Source: Pseudogemmobacter faecipullorum (lineage in GTDB: Bacteria; Pseudomonadota; Alphaproteobacteria; Rhodobacterales; Rhodobacteraceae). Taken from it: a stretch of DNA of 64,000 nucleotides. Position numbers and translations under genes: made by a program. Shown piece after piece: positions 36,141-45,462 of the stretch. The notes under the pieces are model-generated. The model made no database searches, was not told where the DNA came from, and saw nothing but the letters and a program-made list of their open reading frames with translations. Position 1 is the stretch's first letter. Each line of letters opens with the position of its first letter. The stretch covers positions 124,001 through 188,000 of the forward strand of contig NZ_JACDXX010000007.1 in NCBI RefSeq assembly GCF_020539525.1. Reading direction: 5' to 3'.

Positions 36141-37504
36141 ACGGCTGCCCGATGCCGCCGAAACCCCCGGTACGGGCCGACAGGGTTTCGCTGCTGACCT
36201 ATCTGCGGCTGTTCCGGCGCGATATCCTCTCGGCCCAGCCTGCGCGGCTCTATCGGGCCTGGATGGCCGAGTTCCGCACGCCGTTTTTCCGCTCATATCT
36301 GTGCAATGATCCAAAACTGCTGGATCTGGTGCTGAAACAGCGGCCCGATGATTTTCCGAAATCGGACCGTATCAGCGCCGGGCTTGAGCCTTTGCTGGGC
36401 CAGTCGGTCTTTGTCACCAATGGCGAGACCTGGAAGCGGCAGCGCCGTATCATTGATCCGGCTTTTGAAGGCGGGCGGCTGAAAGACAGCTATCCGGCCA
36501 TGCTGGCGGCGGGCGAGGCGGCGGTGGCGCGGATGCAGCGCCTGGCCGGGGGGGAGATCGAGGTCGAGGCCGAAATGTCGCATGCGGCAGCGGATGTGAT
36601 TTTCCGCACCCTGTTCTCGATCCCGATCGAAGATGCGCTGGCAACGGAAGTGTTTGAGCAGTTCCGCGCCTATCAGCGCAGCCAGCCGATCCTGAACCTC
36701 GCCGCCTTTCTGCCGCTGCCGCGCTGGTTTCCGCGCCTGCACCGCAGCCGCACCCGCAAGGCGGCGCGGCAGATCCGGGCGCTGATCACCCGGCTGACCG
36801 AAGCGCGGGCCGGGCTGATCACGGCGGGCCGGGCGCCTGATGATCTGGCGACGAAGATCATGACCACGCCCGATCCGCTGACCGGCGCGCGTTTCAGCCC
36901 TGGCGAAATGGTCGATCAGGTGGCGATTTTCTTCCTCGCCGGGCATGAGACCAGCGCCTCGGCTCTGGCCTGGTCGCTCTATCTGCTGGCGCTTTATCCC
37001 GAAGTGCAGCAGCGGGTGGCAGCCGAGGCGGCAGATCTGGGCGAGGCCCCGGATTTCAGCGCCGTCAGCCGGCTGCGCTATACCCGTGATGTATTCCGCG
37101 AGGCGCTTCGCCTGTATCCGCCGGTGCCGATGATGGTGCGCGAAAACCGCTGCCCCGAGCAGTTCCGCACCCGCAATGTCAGGCCCGGGGCGCAGGTGGT
37201 GCTCTCGCCCTGGCATCTGCAGCGCCATGAGCGGCTCTGGGATCAGCCCGATGCTTTCTGTCCGGAGCGCTGGCAAACCGCAGGGGGCCGCGCCTCGGCG
37301 CGCGAGGCCTATATGCCTTTCTCGCAGGGCACGCGGGTCTGTCCGGGGGCAGGATTTGCCATGATCGAAGGGGTGCTGCTGCTGGCGCTGCTGGCGCGTG
37401 CCTTCCGCTTTGAGCGCATCCCTGGCCGGGATCCGGTGCCGGTGGCGCATCTGACGGTCCGGGCGAAAGAGGGGATCAGGCTGCGCGTGACAGCGCGCGG
37501 GTAG
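36137..37504 (+). CDS. Cytochrome P450
   Basis: A 455-residue haem mono-oxygenase. The I-helix motif is FFLAGHETSAS, the K-helix motif EALR, and the haem-binding loop FSQGTRVCPG with the axial Cys. No transmembrane anchor is seen, so it is a soluble or peripheral enzyme. The pattern resembles the CYP102/CYP4-like group that acts on fatty acyl substrates, but this is not decisive. It is translationally coupled to the membrane hydrolase-like gene; no ferredoxin or reductase gene is adjacent. Confidence 0.9.
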   Translation: MNGCPMPPKPPVRADRVSLLTYLRLFRRDILSAQPARLYRAWMAEFRTPFFRSYLCNDPKLLDLVLKQRPDDFPKSDRISAGLEPLLGQSVFVTNGETWKRQRRIIDPAFEGGRLKDSYPAMLAAGEAAVARMQRLAGGEIEVEAEMSHAAADVIFRTLFSIPIEDALATEVFEQFRAYQRSQPILNLAAFLPLPRWFPRLHRSRTRKAARQIRALITRLTEARAGLITAGRAPDDLATKIMTTPDPLTGARFSPGEMVDQVAIFFLAGHETSASALAWSLYLLALYPEVQQRVAAEAADLGEAPDFSAVSRLRYTRDVFREALRLYPPVPMMVRENRCPEQFRTRNVRPGAQVVLSPWHLQRHERLWDQPDAFCPERWQTAGGRASAREAYMPFSQGTRVCPGAGFAMIEGVLLLALLARAFRFERIPGRDPVPVAHLTVRAKEGIRLRVTARG

Positions 37505-37594
37505 CGCGAGCCGCGTTCAGGCCGCCTGCCGGTTCACCAGCGGATATCGGAAAAAAGGGGGGAAGGGCGCTGCGCCGTTCTATTCCCCTTCAGG

Positions 37595-37650
37595 AAATAT
37601 CCCGGGGCGGAGAGGCGCCTGCAAAGGCGCATCGGGGGGCAGCGCCCCCC
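37595..37650 (-). repeat. REP-like palindromic element, copy B
   Basis: On the minus strand: GGGGGGCGCTGCCCCCC hairpin, then TGCGCC...GGCGCC hairpin, then CTCTCCGCCCCGGGATATTT. It matches copy A in order and sequence. It lies between the convergent P450 and purS genes. Confidence 0.7.
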
Positions 37651-37676
37651 GGCGCGGTCTTAGAAAAGCGGCGAGC

Positions 37677-37916
37677 TCAGAGGATCTCGACGCGGTAGCT
37701 TTCGATCACGGTATTGGCGAGCATCTTTTCGCACATTGCTTTGACTTCGGTCTCGGCGGCGGCTTTATCGGTGGCGCTCAGGTCCAGCTCGATGACCTTG
37801 CCCTGACGCACGCCTTCGACGCCGGCAAAGCCCAGCGTGCCGAGCGCATGGCGGATGGCCTCACCCTGAGGGTCGAGAACGCCGTTTTTCAGCATGACGG
37901 TGACGCGGGCTTTCAT
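37677..37916 (-). CDS. purS: Phosphoribosylformylglycinamidine synthase subunit PurS
   Basis: The 79-residue PurS subunit that bridges PurQ and PurL in FGAM synthase. It begins MKARVTVMLKNGVLDPQGEA, the family's diagnostic start, and GGAGG lies seven bases before the ATG. It follows the short-form purC by 88 bases. The usual next gene, purQ, is not here but at the left end of the window. Confidence 0.96.
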   Translation of the reverse strand: MKARVTVMLKNGVLDPQGEAIRHALGTLGFAGVEGVRQGKVIELDLSATDKAAAETEVKAMCEKMLANTVIESYRVEIL

Positions 37917-38004
37917 GGGGCGGCCTCCGGGGCAGTGGAATTGCAGATTGCCGCCCTGATAGCCCCGCGAGGCGGCCGGGGCAATATGGGGCGGCAGCTC
38001 AGGG

Positions 38005-38787
38005 TCAGTTGATCAGCGAGGCTTTCGCCGGATGGGTCACATTCGAGGGCAGAACCCCGATGCGGCGCGCCAGTTCCGCATAGACATCCGCCATCGGTCC
38101 GGGCTCGGGTACGGTGCCATCAGCGCGCTCGGCCTGACGCAGATCCCAGAGCCGCATCGAATCGGGGCTGATCTCATCGGCGATCATCAGGCGCATATAA
38201 TCGCCCTCCCAGATCCGGCCGATCTCGAGGCGGAAATCCATCAGCCGCACGCCCACACCGAGCATGACGCCTGAGAGGAAATCATTCACCCGCAAAGCGA
38301 GGGCGATCATATCATCGAGATCCTGCTGGGCGGCCCAGCCAAAGGCGATGATATGCTCTTCCGACACCATCGGATTGCCGAGTTTGTCATCCTTGAAATA
38401 ATATTCAACGATCGGGCGCGGCAGGGCCATACCTTCGGGAATGCCGAGGCGGTTGGAAATGCCACCGGCGGCGAAATTGCGCACCACAACCTCAACCGGG
38501 ATGATCTCGACCATCCGCACCAGCTGCTCGCGCATATTCAGGCGGCGCATGAAATGCGTCGGCACACCGATATTGTTCAGCCCGGTCATGAAGAATTCAG
38601 ACAGGCGGTTGTTCAGCACGCCTTTGCCTTCCGAAGCGACCGAGATCGGCGCAACATTGGCCGTGCTGGTCAGGCCATCGGCCTTTGAGGCCTCGTCATC
38701 CTTGTAATACTGGATCAGCGTGCCCGGTTCCGGACCTTCAAAGAGGATCTTGGCTTTGCCCTCATAGACCTTCTTGCGACGTGCCAT
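38005..38787 (-). CDS. purC: SAICAR synthase, short bacterial form
   Basis: A 260-residue SAICAR synthase of the common bacterial type: start KKVYEGKAKILFEG, then VEVVVRNFAAGG, and DFRLEIGR with MIADEISPDSMRLWD carrying active-site acids. It pairs with purS. The window also carries the longer form at 19844-20824; one of the two may be conditional or have drifted in function. Confidence 0.95.
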   Translation of the reverse strand: MARRKKVYEGKAKILFEGPEPGTLIQYYKDDEASKADGLTSTANVAPISVASEGKGVLNNRLSEFFMTGLNNIGVPTHFMRRLNMREQLVRMVEIIPVEVVVRNFAAGGISNRLGIPEGMALPRPIVEYYFKDDKLGNPMVSEEHIIAFGWAAQQDLDDMIALALRVNDFLSGVMLGVGVRLMDFRLEIGRIWEGDYMRLMIADEISPDSMRLWDLRQAERADGTVPEPGPMADVYAELARRIGVLPSNVTHPAKASLIN

Positions 38788-39069
38788 CGATGCCTCTGAG
38801 CGGAAATAAGCATAGGGGCCGCAAGAACCGCCGTCCTGCTGCCTCGGGGCCTGATAGCCGAGAGGCGCGGCCTTCGCAAGCGCGGCACGGCTGGCGGGTC
38901 TTCAGGTCGCAGCTGAGTGGCCGGTGTGGCCCTCTCCGCTCAGCCCGGCGCGGGCATAACATTCCAGGCCGCAGAGCCCCGGTCGCAGTACAGGGCGGCG
39001 GCTTTATCTTGCAGCCGCGCCCGGGCGTGCTCATATATTTCGGGACTGCCTAGTGAACCGGAGCGAGAG

Positions 39070-39384
39070 ATGACCCTTTTTGACGATCGCGAAAATGCTT
39101 TTGAAGCAAAATTTGCCCATGACAGTGAAATGCAGTTCCGCGCCGAAGCGCGGCGAAACAAGCTGGCCGGGCTCTGGGCTGCCGGGCTTCTGGGGAAATC
39201 CGATGCTGAGGCCCAGGCCTATGCGCTTGAAGTGGTCGCCGCTGATTTTGAAGAGGCGGGCGACGGCGATGTGCTGCGCAAACTGACCGCGGATCTGGGC
39301 GAGCGGGCCTCGGATGCGCAGATCCGCGCAAAAATGGCCGAACTGCTGGTCGAGGCCAAGGCACAGCTGCTGGGCGAGGTCTGA
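39070..39384 (+). CDS. ATPase inhibitor zeta subunit (DUF1476)
   Basis: A 104-residue helical protein of the DUF1476 family, which in Paracoccus denitrificans is the zeta subunit that blocks ATP hydrolysis by F1Fo-ATP synthase. It starts MTLFDDRENAFEAKFAHD, the family hallmark and inhibitory N-terminus, and continues with a four-helix body. The ATG at 39070 was chosen from this conserved start; the frame is open further upstream. Confidence 0.92.
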   Translation: MTLFDDRENAFEAKFAHDSEMQFRAEARRNKLAGLWAAGLLGKSDAEAQAYALEVVAADFEEAGDGDVLRKLTADLGERASDAQIRAKMAELLVEAKAQLLGEV

Positions 39385-39611
39385 ACAAGCTGCGCGCCGC
39401 GTCGCCGGGCGGGGCCGGTGCTGCGCGGCGCGGTACGGATGGGCCCAGCCGCCGCGCAGGAAGCGGCGGCGGCGCCTAGGCGCGCGTGGGTCGGGAGGGC
39501 AACCTGGGGCCTGAGCTGACGGATTTCGCGTTGTGCTGCACTGCCCCCCATGCGACTAAATTCTCCAAAGCGGGACAGAGCAGCTCCGGCTGCCAGAGAG
39601 AGGCTGTTGTG

Positions 39612-40625
39612 ATGAGCAAGGATGCATTGAGCCAGCTGCTGAGCGAGCGGGACTGGCTGATGGCCGATGGGGCGACCGGCACCAATCTTTTCAACATGGG
39701 TCTCGAATCCGGTGAGCCGCCGGAATTCTGGAATGTTGACCGGCCGGACAATATCCGCAGCCTCTATCGCAATGCTGTCGAGGCGGGTTCGGATATTTTC
39801 CTGACCAATACTTTTGGCGGCAATGCCTCGCGGCTGAAGCTGCATAATGCGCAGAGCCGTGTGCATGAGCTGAACCGGGTCGGGGCGGCGCTGGGGCGCG
39901 AGATTGCCGATGCCTCGGGCCGCAAAGTGGTGGTGGCGGGCTCGGTCGGGCCAACCGGCGATATTTTTGAGCCGATGGGCACGCTGACCCATGCCCTGGC
40001 GGTTGAGATGTTCCACGAACAGGCCGAGGGGCTGAAAGCGGGCGGGGCTGATGTGCTCTGGGTAGAGACGATCTCGGCCCCCGAGGAATATCTGGCCGCG
40101 GCCGAGGCGGCAGAGCGGGCCGATATGCCCTGGGTCGGCACGATGAGCTTTGACACCGCCGGGCGGACGATGATGGGCGTGACCTCGGCCTCGATGGCGG
40201 CGCTGGTCGGCAAAATGGCCCGCCCGCCGTTGGCCTTTGGCGCCAATTGTGGCGTTGGCGCCTCGGATCTGCTGCGCACGGTGATGGGTTTTGTCGCCAC
40301 GGGCAGCGCTGTGCCGGTGGTGGCCAAGGGCAATGCCGGGATCCCGAAATATCACGACGGGCATATTCACTATGATGGCACGCCCGCGCTGATGGGCAGC
40401 TATGCGGTTCTGGCGCGCGACGCGGGGGCGCGGATTATCGGTGGCTGCTGTGGCACCATGCCCGAACATCTGCGCGCCATGCGCCGGGCGCTGGAGGAGA
40501 CACCGCCCGGACCGGCCCCCTCGCTGGAAGAGATTGCGGCAAAGCTGGGCGCCTTTTCTTCGGCCTCGGATGGCACCGGCGATGATGCCCCGCCAAAGCG
40601 CGAGCGTCGCGGCCGTCGCGGCTGA
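39612..40625 (+). CDS. Homocysteine S-methyltransferase family protein (betaine-homocysteine methyltransferase type)
   Basis: A 337-residue zinc methyltransferase. The start ATG at 39612 gives MSKDALSQLLSERDWLMADG, where ADGATGT is the family N-terminal motif. Zinc cysteines are in FGANCG and in the GGCCGT motif near the C-terminus. The sequence matches the rhodobacterial group annotated as betaine-homocysteine methyltransferase; the methyl donor is not proven. The last 20 residues are basic (KRERRGRRG). Confidence 0.88.
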   Translation: MSKDALSQLLSERDWLMADGATGTNLFNMGLESGEPPEFWNVDRPDNIRSLYRNAVEAGSDIFLTNTFGGNASRLKLHNAQSRVHELNRVGAALGREIADASGRKVVVAGSVGPTGDIFEPMGTLTHALAVEMFHEQAEGLKAGGADVLWVETISAPEEYLAAAEAAERADMPWVGTMSFDTAGRTMMGVTSASMAALVGKMARPPLAFGANCGVGASDLLRTVMGFVATGSAVPVVAKGNAGIPKYHDGHIHYDGTPALMGSYAVLARDAGARIIGGCCGTMPEHLRAMRRALEETPPGPAPSLEEIAAKLGAFSSASDGTGDDAPPKRERRGRRG

Positions 40626-41491
40626 GCCCTGCTGCGGGCACCCTGTCTGACAGGCCAGCACCCGCGGATCTTATGGCGGACCGGGCAGCGTGTCCGGCCA
40701 CCGCTGCATCAGCCTCGCGCTTTCGCGCCTGATCGGGATGCTGGCGAGCTGCGGGCCAGGTTTTCAGCGGCGGGATTGACTGCGGTCTGCAGACTGTGTC
40801 CGGAGCGGGGGCAGTAAGGCCCGGGACATGGTCAGAAGCGCGGCTGGCCTTGCAGCCTGTAGGGCGGGGCGTGCGCGCCGCCTTGTGACAGTAGAAGCTA
40901 TATGGAGCAGCAAGCGCATCGCAGCGATAGCTGAACCGGGGCGCGGTCCCTCTGTAGCGCCGAACTGTTTTGCGTGAAATTTGCCCGGCTATATAAAGGC
41001 AAAGCAAGGGTCTTGCTGACACCGGGGCGCGGGCTTCTCCCCTGATTGGGGGCGGGGGCTTTGTCGGATTTAGCCTGCTTCGGGCGGATGCCGCGCATTT
41101 GTGAGAGCAGGGGCTATGATGGGCCAGCCGCATCACCTGGTCTGTGGCGGGCGTCAGGCCTCAGCGCTGAAATATCAGACTGTCTGAGACTGCCTGGCTG
41201 ACCAATCCAGCGCGACAGCCTGTGGGCCTGTCAGGCGGCAAGGCCTGACAATGGCCGACATCCGGGTCTCCAGGCCTTTATCCTGGCTGTCGACTTCCTC
41301 GATCAGCTGACGATCAGCTGACGAAATGCCCCCGACCATAGCTGTTTCAGCCAGCCCCAAAGCCAGTTCCGCCGGGGCTGTGCGCCGGGGCGGAGGAACT
41401 GCATCACGCAATCAGAACATCCGGAGGAATACGTCCGAACCTGCCAGGTGGTTGAGGGCTTGTGGCCGATGTCGCCGCAGTGAGATGTGTC

Positions 41492-41589
41492 CTCACCGCT
41501 CACCGCTCACCGCTCACCGCTCACCGCTCACCGCTCACCGCTCACCGCTCACCGCTCACCGCTCACCGCTCACCGCTCACCGCTCACCG
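41492..41589. repeat. Heptanucleotide tandem repeat, 14 copies
   Basis: Fourteen perfect, uninterrupted copies of CTCACCG fill 98 bases. On the plus strand all three frames stay open and read the same seven-residue cycle (LTAHRSP); on the minus strand every frame meets TGA. The repeat is in the gene-poor region between the methyltransferase and the DUF6324-like gene. Perfect repeats of this length are expected to change copy number by slippage. Confidence 0.97.
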
Positions 41590-41695
41590 CCCACCTCGCG
41601 CCCGGGGGCTCGCAGCCGGTCCGGGCGGCACTGACCAGCGGCCAGGCGATGCTGCTTGAGTTACAGCCGGGCCTGCCGGGCGGAGAGGGTAAAGC

Positions 41696-41731
41696 AAAAG
41701 GGACCAGAATCGCGGCGATCCGGTCCCTTTT
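41696..41731 (-). terminator. Terminator of the DUF6324-like gene
   Basis: AAAAGGGACC (41696-41705) pairs with GGTCCCTTTT (41722-41731). On the minus strand the second arm ends in TTTT, consistent with Rho-independent termination 40 bases after the stop. Confidence 0.75.
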
Positions 41732-41771
41732 ACAATCTGCTACTCCGGCCAGGTCGGGGCCGGGCCGATGC

Positions 41772-41996
41772 TCAGCGGCGTTTGCCTTTGCCAGCCGGGC
41801 CGGGCGCCGAGCCCATGCCGCGGGCAGCCTCGGCAGCGGCGCGCAATTCCTCGGCAATTTCATCGGCCTCATCGGGATCGAAATCCAGTGGCAGTTCAAC
41901 GCCACCCTCTGCCTCGACGTAAATCCGTACCATTCCGGCGTCGGTCGGACCGATCTGCAGATTTGCGGCGATCTCGCTTTGCTTATTGATACTCAT
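41772..41996 (-). CDS. DUF6324-like small acidic protein
   Basis: A 74-residue protein that starts MSINKQSEIAANLQIGPTDA, a start I associate with the rhodobacterial DUF6324 family. The middle is acidic (FDPDEADEIAEELRAAAE) and the end basic (AGKGKRR). The ATG at 41996 has GGAGGG five bases upstream, which rules out the longer frame. Function unknown. Confidence 0.78.
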   Translation of the reverse strand: MSINKQSEIAANLQIGPTDAGMVRIYVEAEGGVELPLDFDPDEADEIAEELRAAAEAARGMGSAPGPAGKGKRR

Positions 41997-42114
41997 TCTG
42001 CCCTCCGGCTCTGGATAAACCCGACTAGCGCCGCAAGGCTTTGTCTTCAAGACGACATTTCTCTTACATTCCCCTCTTGCAATCCCTCGCGACGGGGGGT
42101 ATCTCGCCCCCAGT

Positions 42115-42191
42115 GCCGCTTTAGCTCAGTTGGTTAGAGCGCTAGATTGTGGATCTAGAGGTCCCCCGTTCGAGCCGGGGAAGCGGTACCA
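42115..42191 (+). tRNA. tRNA-His (GTG)
   Basis: A 77-base tRNA with encoded CCA. The acceptor GCCGCTT pairs with AAGCGGT (one G-U at position 1-72), the anticodon loop TTGTGGA holds GTG, and the T arm has GTTCGAGCC. The base before position 1 is T, not G, and the discriminator base 73 is A. Most bacteria have G-1 and C73 on tRNA-His; their absence is typical of alphaproteobacteria. Confidence 0.97.
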
Positions 42192-42634
42192 TCTCCCTTC
42201 AGATTTATATTTGCTAAAGCCGCTCAGGGCTTGTGTGAATCGCGGTTTATGCCCCGGTATTGCCTTGCATATCTTTGCACGCGTTCCGCCTGGCCGTAGA
42301 GGGGCCGCGCCATCTGCGGCCTGCACAGGACGCTGGCAGGAAGAGCGCCTGCTGATATTGCCTGGCATCTTTGCGAAACTGTCTGTCCTGCGCAGTTTGC
42401 CCTGTGTCACCTCCCAGCCGGAGCTGCGCTTTCGCTGATCAGGGCCCGTCCCGCCCCGGGGCAAGGCACAGCGTCACTTGCGCGCGCTTTCCCGGAGGGA
42501 TGATTGCGCAGGCGATTCGCCGGAGCACTATGTAATTGTGATTGCAAAACCTGACCCGCAGCCCCGCATTCCAGAGCTGACAAACGCCTCGTGATCCTTT
42601 CTTCTGTGAAAGCCAGACCATTCCGGAGGAAAAG
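42192..42634. other. Intergenic region after tRNA-His
   Basis: About 440 bases in which I see no supported gene, RNA or repeat. The last 30 bases hold the strong ribosome site CGGAGGAAAAG of the next gene. Confidence 0.4.
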
Positions 42635-42949
42635 ATGCGTCCGACCATCCCGCTCGTCAGCCTTGGCTTTATTGCCTTGCTTGCCGTCAATCCGGCTGCC
42701 GCCGCGCTTTCGGGCTTTTATGACAGCGGCGAACAGATCGCGGCTTTGCTCGCCTCGGCCGAGGCAGGCGAAGCTCTGTCGCAACTGCCGGTGCGGGGGC
42801 TGCAGTTCCGGGAAGTGACAGAGGACGGGCATCCGGTCTGGGGGATCAGCACCGACAGCTGTGAGCTTTCGGTGGAACTGCTGCCGCAGTTGCCGGAAGC
42901 GGTGGGCAAGACCACCTACAAAGTTCACCATATCAGCGCATGTGAGTGA
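42635..42949 (+). CDS. Small secreted hypothetical protein
   Basis: A 104-residue protein with a strong ribosome site (GGAGGAAAAG) and a clear signal peptide (about 1-24, cleavage near AAA-LSG). The mature part of about 80 residues has two cysteines, in TDSCELSVE and at HHISACE, that may form a disulphide. I do not recognise the family. Likely periplasmic. Confidence 0.7.
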   Translation: MRPTIPLVSLGFIALLAVNPAAAALSGFYDSGEQIAALLASAEAGEALSQLPVRGLQFREVTEDGHPVWGISTDSCELSVELLPQLPEAVGKTTYKVHHISACE

Positions 42950-43137
42950 CAGCCGCAGCTGCACCAGGCCGGGCCGGTCACGCCTGAGTATGATTGCAGG
43001 CGGGCTGGCCCCGTGCAAAACCGCCCCCGGGGACCGGCCCGCCTATGTGCCGGGTTCAGAACGCCTCCCGCCTTGTCACGCGCGCGGCGGCAGCTATGGT
43101 CGCAGCCCGTTCCAGGCACGCGCTCCGGAGGATTCGC

Positions 43138-45462
43138 ATGAGTACCGCCCGCATTTCCGAAATTATTGCTTCTGAAATCAGTGCATTGCCACGGCAGGTC
43201 GTGGCTGCGACGGAATTGCTGGATGGTGGGGCCACCGTGCCCTTTATCGCGCGCTACCGCAAAGAGGTAACCGGCGGGTTGGATGACACGCAGTTGCGCC
43301 GGCTGGAGGAGCGGCTGGTCTATCTGCGTGAGCTGGAGGCGCGGCGCAAAGCGATTATTGGTGAGATTACCAGCCAGGGGAAGATGGACGAGGGGCTGGC
43401 GAGGGCGATTGCCGCGGCGCAGACCAAGTCTGAACTGGAGGATATCTACCTTCCCTATAAGCCAAAGCGCCGTACCAAAGCGATGATCGCGCGCGAGGCC
43501 GGGCTGCAGGGCCTGGTGGATGCGATTCTTGCCGATCGTAAGGCCGATCCTTCGGCCCTGGCGGCGGGCTATCTGACGGATGGTTTTGCCGAAGCCAAAG
43601 CCGCGCTTGAGGGGGCGCGTGATATTATCGCCGAGGCGCTGGCGGAAAATGCGGCTTTGCTGGGCCGTTTGCGCGAGCATATGCGCAAAGCCGGGCGTTT
43701 GCGTGCCACGGTCGCGCCTGGAAAAGAACAGGCCGGCGCTAAATTTTCGGATTATTTCGATCATAGTGAAGCCTTTAAAGACGCGCCTTCGCACCGGGTT
43801 CTCGCCATGTTGCGTGGCAGAAATGAAGAAGTTCTGAATATCGATCTGGAAACTGATCCCGAGGCGCCGCGCGGCGAATCGCCCTCCGAGCGGGCCTGCG
43901 GTGCGGTTCTGCAGGCCTCGGGGTCGGGGCCGGGCGATAAATTCCTGCGCGATGCCGCGGCCTGGGCCTGGCGGGTAAAGCTGAAAACCACGCTGACCCT
44001 GGATCTGATGAGCGAGCTGCGCGAGGCGGCCGAGGCCGAAGCTATCCGGGTTTTTGCCCGCAATCTCAAGGATCTGCTCCTCGCGGCCCCGGCAGGCGGC
44101 AAGGCGACGATGGGGCTTGATCCGGGGATCCGGACCGGGGTGAAAATTGCGGTGACGGATGCTACCGGTAAGGTTTTGGCAACTGATACCGTCTATCCTT
44201 TCCAGCCTAAGAACGATCTGCGCGGCGCTCAGGTGGCGATCGCCAGGCTGATCGGCACGCATGGGGTGAAACTGATCGCGATTGGCAATGGCACGGCCTC
44301 GCGCGAGACGGAAAAGATGGTGGCAGACCTGCTGGCGCTGCTGCCAGCGGGTGAGGCGAAACCGCTGAAAGTGGTGGTCTCAGAGGCCGGGGCCTCAGTC
44401 TATTCTGCCTCGGAGCTGGCAGCGCGCGAGTTTCCGGAACTGGATGTCTCGCTGCGCGGCGCGGTTTCGATTGCACGGCGGCTGCAGGATCCGCTGGCAG
44501 AACTGGTAAAGATTGAGCCGAAGTCGATTGGCGTCGGCCAGTATCAGCATGATGTCGATCAGCACCGCCTGGCAAAAAGCCTTGATGCGGTGGTCGAGGA
44601 TGCGGTGAACGCGGTCGGCGTGGATGTGAATACCGCTTCGGCGCCGTTGCTGGCCCGGGTCTCGGGCCTTGGCCCCTCGCTTGCCGAGAGCATCGTGACG
44701 CATCGCAATACCAATGGCCCCTTTGTCAGTCGGCGTGAGCTGCTGAAAGTGGCAAGACTTGGCCCGAAAGCCTATGAGCAGGCCGCAGGATTTTTGCGGA
44801 TCACCGATGGCAAAGAGCCGCTGGATGCCAGCTCGGTTCATCCCGAAGCCTATGAGCTTGCCCGAAAAATCATCGCTGCCTGTGGCCGCGATATCCGGCA
44901 GCTGATGGGGGATGGGGCGGCTTTGCGCCAGCTGAATGCAGCGCAGTTCGTCGATGAAAAATTCGGCCTGCCCACGGTAAAGGATATTCTGGCCGAGCTG
45001 GAGAAGCCCGGACGTGACCCCCGCCCGGAATTCAGGACTGCGAGCTTCACCGAAGGGGTTGAGACGATCTCGGATCTGAAGCCGGGCATGGTGCTGGAAG
45101 GAACGGTGACCAATGTGGCCGCTTTTGGCGCCTTTGTGGATATCGGGGTGCATCAGGATGGTCTGGTGCATGTCAGCCAGCTTGCGGATAAATTTGTCAG
45201 TGATCCGCATGAGGTGGTGAAGGCGGGCGATGTCGTGCGCGTCACCGTGGTTGAGGTAGATGTCCCGCGCAAACGTATCGGGCTGACGATGAAAAAAGAT
45301 GGCGGTGCCTCGGCTAAGGTGCAGCGCGAGGAGCGGGGCAGCCGGCCGGATCGGGGGGCAAAGCCCGGTGGCGGGCGCGCTCCGACCTCGGCCGCGCCGC
45401 GTGACGCCGCCACAGGTGGTGGCGCTTTTGCCGAGGCGCTGAAGGGTAAGTTCGGGCGCTGA
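43138..45462 (+). CDS. tex: Tex family RNA-binding transcription accessory protein
   Basis: A 774-residue Tex/YhgF protein. The ATG at 43138 has CGGAGG upstream, and [20 protein letters not shown] is a typical N-terminus. Order of parts: N-terminal helical domain with [17 protein letters not shown], a YqgF-like RNase H-fold domain ([14 protein letters not shown]), helix-hairpin-helix motifs ([13 protein letters not shown]) and a C-terminal S1 domain ([20 protein letters not shown]). A Gly/Arg tail ends the protein. Tex proteins bind nucleic acids and affect transcription and stress tolerance. Confidence 0.96.
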   Translation: MSTARISEIIASEISALPRQVVAATELLDGGATVPFIARYRKEVTGGLDDTQLRRLEERLVYLRELEARRKAIIGEITSQGKMDEGLARAIAAAQTKSELEDIYLPYKPKRRTKAMIAREAGLQGLVDAILADRKADPSALAAGYLTDGFAEAKAALEGARDIIAEALAENAALLGRLREHMRKAGRLRATVAPGKEQAGAKFSDYFDHSEAFKDAPSHRVLAMLRGRNEEVLNIDLETDPEAPRGESPSERACGAVLQASGSGPGDKFLRDAAAWAWRVKLKTTLTLDLMSELREAAEAEAIRVFARNLKDLLLAAPAGGKATMGLDPGIRTGVKIAVTDATGKVLATDTVYPFQPKNDLRGAQVAIARLIGTHGVKLIAIGNGTASRETEKMVADLLALLPAGEAKPLKVVVSEAGASVYSASELAAREFPELDVSLRGAVSIARRLQDPLAELVKIEPKSIGVGQYQHDVDQHRLAKSLDAVVEDAVNAVGVDVNTASAPLLARVSGLGPSLAESIVTHRNTNGPFVSRRELLKVARLGPKAYEQAAGFLRITDGKEPLDASSVHPEAYELARKIIAACGRDIRQLMGDGAALRQLNAAQFVDEKFGLPTVKDILAELEKPGRDPRPEFRTASFTEGVETISDLKPGMVLEGTVTNVAAFGAFVDIGVHQDGLVHVSQLADKFVSDPHEVVKAGDVVRVTVVEVDVPRKRIGLTMKKDGGASAKVQREERGSRPDRGAKPGGGRAPTSAAPRDAATGGGAFAEALKGKFGR

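Larger units (their letters stand above)
40626..41771. other. Gene-poor 1.1 kb region with a heptanucleotide repeat
   Basis: No gene is supported here. Frames exist on both strands but lack family similarity, ribosome sites and typical codon use. The only striking element is the tandem repeat at 41492-41589. A minus-strand frame at about 41175-41411 contains a Leu/Ile/Asp-rich helix faintly like the middle of IS110 transposases, too weak to call. The terminator of the DUF6324-like gene lies at the right end. Confidence 0.5.

Noticed and set aside
41175-41503. Possible IS110 transposase remnant on the minus strand
   Set aside because: Only a short helical stretch is faintly similar; there are no terminal repeats or catalytic motif.
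41487-42137. A 216-codon plus frame starting in the heptanucleotide repeat
   Set aside because: It overlaps the DUF6324-like gene and reaches tRNA-His, has no ribosome site, and its openness comes from the stop-free repeat. A short repeat-encoded peptide cannot be excluded.
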